Position numbers and translations under genes: made by a program
The notes under the pieces: generated by a model
What the model saw: the letters and a program-made list of their open reading frames with translations, nothing else
Database searches by the model: none
Told to the model about the DNA's origin: nothing
Shown here: positions 12,721 through 22,651 of the stretch, in pieces
How the letters are laid out: every line of letters begins with the position of its first letter
Numbering within the stretch: the first letter of the stretch is position 1
NCBI GenBank assembly: GCA_000711775.1
Contig: ARYC01017735.1
Coordinates: forward strand, 1-64,000
DNA from: Oxytricha trifallax
Lineage: Eukaryota; Ciliophora; Spirotrichea; Sporadotrichida; Oxytrichidae
Direction: 5' to 3'
DNA: 64,000 nt

Positions 12721-13391
12721 TAAAAGAGGGTGGAAGTAATTAATTTTATATCATAATTTTATATATAATAATCGTATATTGATATAAAATGTTAATACTA
12801 TAATATATTAAGAAAAAAGTAATGACTAGTAAGTTATTTAGTATTTAGATGGTTTCATTTTGAAATTGTGTCAAAATCTAAATGAAAATTGTGGCACGAG
12901 TCTCTAAATGATAAAAATTAGAGGATAATTTCCTTATGAAGAATTCTTGCAATCAATGATATATACTTCTATAATTATGTATAAGGGATATTTGAAATAT
13001 TTGCTTTATGGAAAAATAAATCCCTTAATCTTCTTGGATATAAAGTATTTATTATTTAATCAATGTGTAATATAGTACATGAATCAAAATAAATCTAAAA
13101 AGAACCTCATTAAAACTAAAATAAAATAAAATCCTTTGAAAAACTGAAAGTTTTAGATTTAGATAAGAAACAATGCAAGTTATCGATATAAAAGAAATAT
13201 TACTCAAAACTGAACATCATATTCAATTGACTATTATGATTATACTATAATATTTTTCTACATATATCTCAGTTAATAGTAGAGTATGTATAGATAGATA
13301 TTTAAATATTTAGTATAGAAGTAGCATTAGAAATAAAATGGGAATATAATTGTTCATAAATTTAAATTTGAAATAATTGTAGTAAAATAAA
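12721..13391. other. Intergenic, AT-rich
   Basis: No gene, repeat or RNA recognised. It must include the promoter of the gene starting at 13392. Confidence 0.4.
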
Positions 13392-16300
13392 ATGAGTTCT
13401 TATTCACCCAACTCGAATAAATACGCTCCTGTAACAGGCGGTAATTCTCTAGGCATGAGAGTTCCCTCACAAAACTTTATAAAATGTAATTTAAAACCCC
13501 GTTAGTCAATTAAGAATGTATATCGGGAATTAAGTATGATAAAATTATTATTGGCGTAAATTATTAAAGTATTGGCTAATTATTAAAACCATTGGCTCGA
13601 ATAATTGTCTCTATAAAATAAACCAATCAGGGCGCGCATATTTGTTTTTAGCCTAATTATAATTAATTTCAGCCAATTATAATTTATTTTAATTTTATTA
13701 TTCTTAATCCCCAATCTTCATTCTAAATTGACTAACGGGGTTTCGAATTACATTTTATAAAGCTCGATAAGATTTCAAAAAATGACATTATAAGAATAGT
13801 TTCTATAAAATATTTCATAGTCAAATTATAAATAAGTACCTTTAAAATTAGGATATCTAAAAATGATCTTCAAATTTTTATTTATCATCAACATAGAATA
13901 AACATACTATCAGCATATTATATTATGATTTATTTCAATTTAATAGAAAAATAAATATAAAGATCATTAAAAGTATTGTATAAATACTCATTAAATTAAT
14001 TGATTTGCTTTTATCATAAGTAACTTATATAGTATATTATTTATGTTTTAATTAAAAACGATAATCCAAACATTGGAGGAGGCTATCAGCAAAATATTTA
14101 CGGTTATAACACGATTAATAGCATGGGCGGTGGCGCAAACAACATGTCAATGCAGTAACACTAAAGTGATTTAGATCCTTATGCACCTTCCATTGTTCAA
14201 GATTTACTTACAGTAAGTTAGAAATTATATCATATTACTTCATAAATTTGAAGAATTTATAATAAGAATACTTTAAACAAATACTCAAATTTATATATTA
14301 GGGGTCAAATGAATGGAAAAACATTCAAGACATAGTAAAATTGACTTTTATACTCGTTATATAAATTTGATAACAAATATACTTAAACAATAATTTATGT
14401 TTTAAAACCATAAATTTCACAAACTTTTAAGGCAGTTTGCGATGTTTTACGTTCCCAGGGTTTAGCAATCCGTGAATTAGAGCGTGTAATGCCTACAAAA
14501 GCAAATAAATCAGAGCTAAACGCAGGACTAGCTGTAAAAGCAAACGTAGCAGATGTCTCAAGAACGATTGCTGAGGTAGCATCCAGCATTGAAAATAAAT
14601 TAACTTTCGAAGAGGTGTAGAATATCCTAGACGATAAGGTTTCCAAGACTGACTTGCAATACCTTCTCTCTAACAAAATCTCAGTGGAGGAAATGCAAAA
14701 AATCATGGAGAATAAAGCCAATTAACACGAAACTAACTTAGAGCTGCAATCTTTGAATAGTAAAATTGAGGATATTTACAGAGATATGTCGAAAAGACTG
14801 TCTAATTGCGCTTTACAGAAAGATTTTGCATACTTGCAAACAGTCATAGAAACCAAAGCCAATGTTGAAGATGTGAATGAATCGCTTTAATCCAAAGCTA
14901 ATAAGCAATCTGTGGCTAATGCGCTTCATAGAAAAGCAAACAGATCTGACATTGATTAGCTGCTGGAGAGCAAGGCTGATACCTCTGATATGGAGAAGTT
15001 GATTAACTTGCTTGAATAGAAAGCTGATACTAGTTAGATTAATTTAATATAATAATTAATTCAAATTACACTCATATTCTTAATCATAAAGTTTACTGAG
15101 ATTTATAGTATAATAATTGTAGATTGACTAAGTATTGAGACATTTAGAGGGCAAAAGTGACAAATAGGAAATTTACATTTTGAGACAGGAAATGGCATTG
15201 AAAAGTGACAGAGCTGATGTGGATATGTATGTGATGGCAGTGGCTAATCAAAAGAATGAATTTGAAATGAGATAGAAGAGTCTTGAAAAGGATATTGATG
15301 AATTCATTGGTGGTATTGAATTAAATTTGAAAATAACTCTTTTACATTCCAATTTGCAGATAATCTCCCCCAATTTTATTTATTGAAAAATATTTTTGAA
15401 ATCTCATTAAGCCCTAATAGACAACTTTTGTTTTACATTTTTAGATTGCAATTATTTTATTATGTGGTCTAAAATAATAAAAAATTTAAAGGTATCTAGA
15501 GAGAGATGGAGAGCTTGAAGACTTCAATCCTATAGTCACTAAATAAAAAAGCAGACTATTCACTCTTAGAAAACATGAAGGAAACTTTGCTTAAGAAAGT
15601 TGATCATGAATATTTCCAAACTGTCGCCAACAAGCTCAAAGGGGACTGCTAAGGGATGGTCTAACAACATTCAGCATAAATTATTAAAAGAGTTAAGAAT
15701 ATTCTTTTAATAAGTTAAATGATAAGATAAGGGGAGAGAAATTTATTAAAATTTTCATGTAAAATTTATAGATTTGAACGAGTAAATTTACACTCGCAAG
15801 CATAAAGATGATAAAAATGAGGAAAGAATAGGGAAAGCTGAGATGAATTCAGAGAGAGCCCTCGATGAGATATTTTAAATGTATCATTGATATATTTCTG
15901 GGATATTTATTAATTCATCTATTGAATTAATTGATATTCTTCATCAGAGATCAATTCAAGCAACTCTAAGATGAAAGAAAAAAAGACGTAGAAGAAACTG
16001 CAGAGTTCATAAAGACCATCATTAAAAACTATAGTAAATATCATACTTATTTCACAGTTTATCATTAAATGAGTCTATATAAATTATTTATTATTTCATT
16101 ATCATCTAGACAGGCAAGTAAGAACAACAAAGAGACATAGCTTAAGTTTAAACAGACTTAGATAGAGTTCGCAGAGATCTAGTGGATAAGTCTTCACTCA
16201 ACGAATTACTGGAAGTCAAGGGTAAATTGATTTCAATGATTGAAGTCAAGCCTGACTTGAAAGAGGTTTAATAAGCTTTAAATGAGTGCTAGAGCGATAT

Positions 16301-17609
16301 ATGCGAGTAACTGGCTGATTTCAAGAAACAAGTTAAGAATGTATATAAATACATATTTTATTTAAAATTTAGTCATAAATATTTTACCCATGTTTCTTAT
16401 TTGTTATAACAATCACAAATAATAGTGAATTATATTTTAATTTAATATATAAGAATGACTTGCACTAATCTGAGAGTGACATATATAAAGCAATTGAGAG
16501 AAAAGTAAATATTTTAGATGTACAAGAAGCACTAAGCCAGAAAGCTGATTATAAAGAAATAACTTAATAATTAGTAAGCAAAAGTGAAGTTAGTGAGTTA
16601 CAGTTCTAACTTGAGAGAGTCCTGAAGGAAGTCCAAGCAAAGTTTGATACAAGGGATTTTATGAATAAATATTTAGCATATAATAATTTAACAATCACAT
16701 TTTCTAGGCGAAAACCTGAAAAAGTCAATATAATTTTGAGATTTCGATGAATTTGATGAGATTTTAAGAAAGAAAATAGAAGAGCTCTAAAATCACTTAG
16801 TCTAAAAAAGTAACATTAAAGATGTCTGTGCACTCCTCGACATGAAGTCAAGTAAGTACCCTATCCCAATAAAATTCCCATAATTTAAACTATTTTGTTT
16901 TAGATATTGACGATGTAAACAAGGCATTGAGCGAGATGACAGAGGACTTGGCCATTAAAGTTTCAATGAGAGAATTTAGAGAAGCCTTGAATGATCAAAA
17001 TACAATTAATGAGGCGCTTTGTGCTGAGAATTGTGTGGGTAGATGGCTATGGAAATCTGGGGAATTAATCAATGGATATGCTATTCCCTGGGAAGTGTAG
17101 AGTGTTAACACTTGCCCTGAAAACTTCATTTGGGATGAAGATAAGTCACTTATTCTCATATCTTTTATTTTATTAAAAAGCACTTAGAAAATTCAGTATT
17201 TAATTGTGTTTCTCTATCTACTTGCATTAAATTTAATTAAAGTTTTCTCACAGTTGCACCAGGGCTTTATGAAATTACATTTGGTTTCTATTCAAACAAA
17301 AAGCCAACTATCTAATTATTAGTAAATGGAGAAGCTGTTCTATCAGCAGTAAACTCCTCAAGCTATGTAATTCACCACTCTTCTGGCAAGTTAAAGGGTA
17401 TGAGTAGACATTAATTTAATTATAAATCCTAACATGTGAATCAAAATTTAGTTTAATGTTTGTTTTTTAATTTTTTTTCTTATTCAGCTGGTAATCTTGC
17501 TGGACTTACCTTAGTAGACTTTATCGCTCTCCCAGCCAGAGCAAGAATTAGCTTGTCATACAGCGGGGATCTAGGGGCTGAGGGTTTCTTGGGTCTTAGA
17601 AAATTATGA
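13392..17609 (+). CDS. Coiled-coil protein with C-terminal C1q/TNF-like domain
   Basis: This gene resolves fully. Removing 8 IESs (1297 bp) and 5 introns (356 bp) from 4218 bp leaves 2565 bp, 854 codons plus TGA (17607-17609). The N-terminus (MSSYSPNSNKYAPVTGGNS) is disordered. Then comes a helical segment (EWKNIQDIVKLTFKAVCDVL) and about 550 residues of coiled coil built on a recurring L-x-x-K-A/S-D/N pattern (KANVEDV, KADTSDM, KSDKQEI, KADYSLL, KSNIKDV). The last 130 residues form a beta-rich module (GRWLWKSGEL, APGLYEITFGFYSNKKP, LVNGEAVL, LTLVDFIALPARARISLSYS) like C1q/TNF-type jelly rolls. The function is unknown; a cytoskeletal or ciliary scaffold is plausible. Introns are 14213-14301, 15714-15771, 15881-15947, 16852-16903 and 17398-17487. 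Confidence 0.88.
13471..14054 (+). other. IES 1 of the coiled-coil gene, pointer AAAAC
   Basis: AAAAC at 13471-13475 and 14055-14059. Joining gives RVPSQN then DNPNIGGGYQQN in frame. At 584 bp it is the longest IES of the gene and contains an inverted-repeat element. Confidence 0.8.
13475..13762. mobile_element. MITE-like inverted-repeat element inside an IES
   Basis: About 60 bp at each end form an imperfect terminal inverted repeat. The left end begins CTTTATAAAATGTAATT and contains AAACCCCGTTAGTCAATT; the right end carries the reverse complement with a few mismatches. The core is short and non-coding. Total length is about 288 bp. It resembles a non-autonomous DNA transposon lodged in germline-limited DNA; a cut-out mechanism or partner transposase cannot be assigned from here. 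Confidence 0.75.
14344..14422 (+). other. IES 2 of the coiled-coil gene, pointer ACTTTTA
   Basis: ACTTTTA at 14344-14350 and 14423-14429; joining gives QDIVKLTFKAVCDV in frame. Confidence 0.85.
15035..15119 (+). other. IES 3 of the coiled-coil gene, pointer TAGATT
   Basis: TAGATT at 15035-15040 and 15120-15125. Joining gives KADTSQIDQVLRHLEGKSD, keeping the repeat register. No GT donor in the right phase exists. Confidence 0.9.
15312..15490 (+). other. IES 4 of the coiled-coil gene, pointer GGTAT
   Basis: GGTAT at 15312-15316 and 15491-15495; joining gives DEFIGGIQREMESLK in frame. Confidence 0.88.
16029..16105 (+). other. IES 5 of the coiled-coil gene, pointer CTA
   Basis: CTA at 16029-16031 and 16106-16108. 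Intron reading fails on phase, while the pointer join gives TIIKNQTGKQEQQRD in frame. Confidence 0.7.
16334..16449 (+). other. IES 6 of the coiled-coil gene, pointer TAAGAATG
   Basis: TAAGAATG at 16334-16341 and 16450-16457; joining gives KKQVKNDLHQSESD. A GT...AAG intron would also keep frame, but the 8-bp repeat favours an IES. Confidence 0.7.
16655..16739 (+). other. IES 7 of the coiled-coil gene, pointer GATTT
   Basis: GATTT at 16655-16659 and 16740-16744; joining gives DTRDFDEFDEILRKK and removes an in-frame TGA. Confidence 0.85.
17153..17244 (+). other. IES 8 of the coiled-coil gene, pointer TTCTCA
   Basis: TTCTCA at 17153-17158 and 17245-17250; joining gives DKSLILTVAPGLYEITF across the start of the C1q-like fold. 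Confidence 0.88.
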
Positions 17610-17808
17610 ACAATTGTATACTTTAAATGCTAATATTACACTCATAAAAGCACTTAATTGTGTGAAGATTATAAACTGCACTTATTTCATTGACTTTAAA
17701 TTAATTATGATAAGCTTAAAATATAATGAACTTTCTAAAGGGGTTTGAGAGTTTAAAATTACAATAATTATCAAACTAACATTATAAACTTTTGTTAAAA
17801 AAGGTAAA

Positions 17809-19077
17809 TCAATGCCTACTGTAATCTTCGTCCTCAATTCCATTCTTTAACACCCCAAGTTATTTAGAATATTGCCAAACATAAATTCATTTAAAAATAT
17901 TAGCAAATCATTGTTTATAAATAAGCGTAATCTAGAATAGTACAATTTCTTATCAGCCTTGCGTTTTTTCCTCTCCTCCATGGCTCTATGATTGATTTTC
18001 TCGATGTAATCGTGATACTCAATAAACTTTTCATTGCCCTCCTCTGTCTTCTCGTTCTCCCCGAATATGGCTTTAATCTCCTCATCTAAATTAGGTCTAC
18101 CGTGTCTCACATACAGAAGTTAGAGAGTATCCTCCACGCTCACACGTCCCTTGAATTCTTTGTCGTACATGAGGAACACCACCAAATTGTACAGCTTCCT
18201 GGGCTCGAGACCACTCTCATCCGATATGCAACGTTTGTACATTTTATCAAATTCTATCTTGCTCACTTGCTTGTCTAAATCATCGTCTACTTCCTATAAA
18301 ATAAAGTCATGTTAAGAGGGAATTTATTAATTTGGGTGTTTAGAAAATGCTTTAACTTTATGAATAATGGCTATGAAAGAATATAAAGTGAAGACGAAAT
18401 GTTGGAAATGTTTATATTAGTCGACTATCGTAAAATTTTGTTAGCCTTACCCAAATCATAAGATCAACCTCCGATTTAGTAGGCTTCTCTCCTAAAATTT
18501 ACAAGGTTTTTATGAGATCTTAAGCACTAATTTTTTATTCAACGTCCTTTGGCTTGTTTGTTGTTCTGGTTCCTAAATCAATTAATTGTTAATAATCATG
18601 AAACCATAACGTATTATATCGCAAAAATAGCATTATAGAACTAATCTCATTAATAATAATAATGATAATAATAATGATATTAATAATAAGATCACATTGA
18701 GGTCTCTGGGCACCCCCGATCATAAAAGCTTGGAAGCTCATAAGGGACAGGCCCTTTTAATTATTAAATTATATCATCTGATCTGTTCAATCTCTCATCT
18801 GATTGTCACTTCAGTTAGATCTTTATTTCGAACTAAGATTTTTCATTGTTATCTGTGTGACTTATTCTACTAAATATAGACTCTTTCTCTATAAAAAAAT
18901 TGGGTATATTGGATGGTCTGGATTAATATCATTATACTCTTTAGTTAAGAAAGAAAATAATCTCTCAATTGATAAAGTTGACTTACTAAGGTATTCAAAG
19001 ACTCTTTCTAGGCACTCTCGTTCCACTGGCTTTATTTCAACTCCTGCTAGTTTTTCTTCTGGCGACTATTTATCCAT
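17809..19077 (-). CDS. EF-hand protein, calmodulin/DRC8 (EFCAB2)-like
   Basis: The start is MDKQSPEEKLAGVEIKPVE at 19077; the end is GIEDEDYSRH with TGA at 17809-17811. The core reads KISAQDLIKTLQILGEKPTK then SEVDLMIWEVDDDLDKQVSK then EFDKMYKRC, an EF-hand pair of the troponin C/calmodulin type; a second pair follows (VFLMYDKEFKGRVSVEDTLQ, then an EIKAIFGENEKTEEGNEKFI segment). The first loop (VDDDLDKQVSKIE) keeps several acidic positions; the others are weak, so calcium binding may be partial. It resembles ciliary EF-hand proteins such as DRC8/EFCAB2, but I cannot separate it from other long calmodulin-like proteins. A 150-bp intron splits MIW from EVDDD, and an IES with pointer ACC is at 18571-18703. 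The joins between 18760 and 19000 and between 17860 and 17950 are not resolved. Confidence 0.7.
18571..18703 (-). other. IES with AAT microsatellite, pointer ACC
   Basis: GGT (plus strand) at 18568-18570 and 18701-18703. Joining gives DRGCPETRTTNKPKDVEQ in frame and removes a TGA. The IES includes an (AAT)n-like run at about 18649-18689. Confidence 0.55.
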
Positions 19078-19281
19078 GTTTTAACAATTATTTAATTTTG
19101 CAATTTATTATTTTTATTCTAGAAAATAATGGTTTTGCAATAGAATAAAATCAAATGTTTCATGCTTTATTTTTATAAGAAAAAGATAAAGTTTTTTTAG
19201 AAGTTATTGAAATTGAAATTAAAATGTTTAAAATATATGCATTTCAGATTATTTTCTAATAATAAATCTATGTGTAATAAA

Positions 19282-19798
19282 TCAAACCAAGTTATTAGCA
19301 GATAACTGTCTAACATAGACAATGGGCTCTCCCTGCTCTATAGTGATAGTAGTACTGTCACTTTTCTATGACTCAAAATATTATTATTGTTAAGGATTTT
19401 ACAACAATGATTGTTTGCTGATGAAGTATTGAGATTTATAATCTTAAATTTGTTTTTGATCAATGGAGATTTATGATTGAGGGGGTGCAGAGTTGAAACC
19501 CAATTTAGTTGCTATTAAGTCGGCTAAGTAGAACATTACAAAGCCAAAGTAAAGACAAGGGATTGTTGTGCATAGGAAGAAACCGTAGTAGGGATCATTA
19601 ATTTATACAAATAAATGATGATTATAATATTAACTGGGAATTTTTTAAAAAGATTTAGCTTTAAATTTTATCAACTAGGTGAGCTAATTCAAGATAGGGA
19701 TAAGCAGCAATAGATGATAAAAGTCCAGTAATAATTTAAATTATAAAAATTGAAGAAAAATTTGAAATTAGATTAATTAAATTAAAAGAGTCATTCAT
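19282..19798 (-). CDS. Small two-pass membrane protein with Gln-rich tail
   Basis: The start is MNDSFNLINLISNF at 19798. The first hydrophobic segment is IIQIITGLLSSIAAYPYLEL; an interruption near 19620-19670 follows, then NDPYYGFFLCTTIPCLYFGF (second hydrophobic segment). A hydrophilic tail with many TAA/TAG Gln codons ends VYVRQLSANNLV and TGA at 19282-19284. I do not recognise a family. The start overlaps the presumed stop of the kinase-like gene by a few bases, so the two might be one longer protein if the boundary is interrupted. Confidence 0.5.
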
Positions 19799-21311
19799 TT
19801 TATAACTACTATGACTATTATTTTAACTCCTACAAGTTGGGTAAATGGTGGAGCTACTTGGCTAAGTAATTCAGTATAAATCTTTGAGATTTAGGTAGGA
19901 GCTTCTCTTCTCTAATTTTGGTTATTATTTCTTTCAAATCTTTGTTTGACTTTTTAATTAAACAAATTTCTTCCCAACAAGTATTTCTAGATGAATGACT
20001 AATAGAGAATAAATGTCTTGTCGATTGTCTCCATTTTCGACTTCATCAAAGTGTTTTTAGTCCTAATAGATTGTAATTGGCATTTAAGAAGCATCTAACT
20101 TAAACGTTCAAGAAAGTTGAGTACTTGAAGTTTGTGATCAAAACTTTTGAATTGTCTTAATTAATGACTTTAATTGTTGTTGATGATAAAAATCTGTGAG
20201 TTATTCCTGCTTTGTGGAGTTAAGCAACAGCATCTACAATGTCTGGGAATATTTTTAAATTTTATTAGAAACCTTCTTGTCTTAAATATTAAGCGAGTGA
20301 TAAGGTCCAGTCAACCCTTTTGATTTTCAATGCTTCATTGTCAAAAGTAATTGCCACTATTTTATCTTAGTTAGAATTTTCACCTTTTTAATTTAGGTAA
20401 GATATGAACTTAAACTCAGTCCATAATTGAGTGGTAAGGCTTAAATTTTCATTTAGTTCCTCAAATTTGTAATTAGTTTGTCTTCCTTTTATTTAATTGA
20501 ACTTCCCCAAATCCAACTTTAAGATTTATTGATCTTGTGATTATTCCAAAATTAATTGGATTTCCTGTTTAATAAAATCGTTAAGGTTCACTTCAAATGT
20601 CAGTCTTGCATTCACATATTTCTAATGAATTATTTATCTTGGTTTAGCCTTAATAGTGTCTATGTATAATACACTAGAACTCTCATCTTACTTAAATAAT
20701 TCTTAATTTACTTGAGAAGGGTCTGAGTCTTAAGATTACAGACCCTCTTGATTTATGTCATTTAGTTTGGATTTGCATTAAGCAACTTAAATTTTAATTC
20801 ATTCTATTTGTTTTAAGACCTAATATTAATTAATAAAATTATTTCTTACAATTTAAGGGTACCCTGATTATTTAAGGGTTTCAAAGTCATGGGATCTCAG
20901 ATGGTACAGCAACTTAGACTTCAATTTATAAACTTTTGGTTTGTTACTCTTACTACAAACAAGGCACTTGTAAACCCACCTTTTTTAAGTTAGATAAATT
21001 TCCCTTGATTTCTTTCATGAACTGCTTAATGTCTTTTAAGTTCGACAGCAGTATAAATTTAATTGCACAGTTGGCAATCATAAAGAGTTTAAGGCTTTTT
21101 TGTTTTATGAGGCTCTTGCTGATCTACGAGCCTACCACTTAATATAGAACTCTTAATATCAGTCATCTTTTTTCTATACACTTGTGTTTTATTACACATA
21201 ATTGTTCTTATCATTTTAACTTTTAGAAATATTGCTAAGATTTTCAATTTCATATGAAACTTCGTCGATAGAATCAAAACCTGAAGATAAAGATGAGGAA
21301 TTTTTCCGCAT
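19792..21311 (-). CDS. Protein-kinase-like protein with altered catalytic loop
   Basis: The start is MRKNSSSLSSGFDSIDEVSY at 21311. The recognisable part is a kinase C-lobe: DIVDAVAQLHKAGITHRFLS in the place of the HRD loop (HRF here), then KVLITNFKYS in the place of the DFG loop (TNF), and DIYSLLVIHLEILVGKKF, the usual DxxSLGxxxxEMxxGxxPF helix. Both the catalytic Asp and the DFG Asp are replaced, so this reads as a pseudokinase. The N-lobe is poorly recognised and includes frame changes around 20820-21180 that may be IESs. It ends NLQELKQQSQQLQNE with TGA at 19792-19794. Role unknown; likely regulatory or scaffolding if expressed. Confidence 0.6.
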
Positions 21312-21832
21312 ATTTAATACTTAATATATACATAATTTAATTAAGGTTATTAAATATACAAACGTTCCTTAAGGTCAATAGCAAATAAAATTTTGGTATA
21401 GTATATTTATGTCAACATAAAATTATTTTTAGTTATGTCAGTTGGCGCCAAAGAAAATGTCAGAATGCGCCAAAGAGGCTTATAAAAGATTAATACAGCA
21501 CTGTCAGTTGGCACTAATCAAAATATCAGGATGCGCTATTAAATTATAGAGTAAGTAATTTATTATTTCATTTATGTTATATATACATAAACTCTGGGTT
21601 TAACTTTTATTGTCTATTCAATCGATTAAACTAAGTATAAGATTCAATCATAGAATCATGAGAATTTAAGCTCAAGTTCAATTAAAATTTAATTATGTTA
21701 TTATACATAAATTAAACCAATATAAAATTCTATTTATGTTATTGTACTTAATTAACCCAATACAATTTAAAGTTTATATTACCTATTAATTAGTTAATAA
21801 GCTTTAGTTAATAGTTATTAAATAGAGTGAAC
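21312..21832. repeat. Intergenic with an imperfect direct repeat
   Basis: GTCAGTTGGCGCCAAAGAAA at about 21437 recurs at about 21502 as GTCAGTTGGCACTAATCAAA. Each is followed within about 20 bp by a TCAGxATGCGC motif. The palindromic TTGGCGCCAA is rare in this AT-rich context. It could be part of an element end or a control site; no matching inverted copy was found near the transposase. Confidence 0.5.
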
Positions 21833-22597
21833 ATGAATTAAAATCGACAAGAAGTTCCTGGAAATATCACGAACATAAATAGTAGATTGCTAGATGGGAA
21901 CCTGAATACCAAATCTGACTGGTATAACCATCTAAAATATTCACGTAAATAATTATGTCTTAACACATTTAGTTGGCTATCACTTGCCTAGCTACAAGAA
22001 GACAAGCATGAGATTCATCAAAGATGTGTTGGCTTCAAGAAAAGATCTTCTAAAATCAGCAGATGTCATTTATGTGAATGTACCAAATTATCCTGAATTA
22101 GGGGTCCTGAACATATTCAATTATGTAAAGGACGATGAAGTAGTCAAGAGGTACCTTGGCGTTTATGATGGTCCTAAGGACCTACCTGACAAGCATTTCT
22201 TTATGGAGTCTTAGGAACCCTAAGAAATGAATGGTTGACATAAATAGTTATGTCACACAGACCTAAAGAAACTAAGCAACAGACAATTAACAAATAGGGG
22301 AGACCATAGAGATAAGTTAAGAATTCTTAAAAGAGATTCAATCTATACCACATTTTTCAAGTAAGTAACATAAATAATTATGATTTTATAGAACGTAAAG
22401 GAAAGGCTCTTTCATTACTAAAACAAAAGTCATTAGGGAGAAAACAACCTAAAAAGAGAAAGAGATACGAGATTTCAGGCTATGAAGAGGAATAAAAACA
22501 AAATAACTAATTTTAGCAGACTTAATCAAATATGTCATTCAGAGATGAAAATACTATAATGAAAAGTCCACCAGGCAAAAGACTTTAATTGTATTGA
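21833..22597 (+). CDS. Orphan basic protein, possibly transposon-associated
   Basis: The start is MNQNRQEVPGNITNINSRLL at 21833. A compact central domain reads PSYKKTSMRFIKDVLASRKD, then VIYVNVPNYPELGVLNIFNY, then YLGVYDGPKDLPDKHFFME. A basic tail (GRKQPKKRKRYEI, a likely nuclear signal) and a Gln-rich end with TGA at 22595-22597 follow. Two very short introns of 27-28 nt are clear (21943-21970 and 22231-22257) and a third interruption near 22362-22392 does not keep phase cleanly. All three contain a form of AAATAATTATG. It is convergent with the transposase at 22652-23682, with only 55 bp between them. TBE elements carry accessory reading frames besides the transposase, so a shared element is possible. 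I do not recognise the family. Confidence 0.55.
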
Positions 22598-22651
22598 TTT
22601 GCTTAAGACCTAATTAAATTAAATTTTTTATGTTAATTAAAGTTAAATAAT

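Noticed and set aside
16334-16457. Reading this interruption as a GT...AAG intron
   Set aside because: Phase would allow it, but an exact 8-bp direct repeat flanks it and other introns in the gene end in TAG or CAG; an IES is the better call.
18649-18689. AAT-rich run as a CRISPR-like or regulatory array
   Set aside because: It is a simple microsatellite within an IES.
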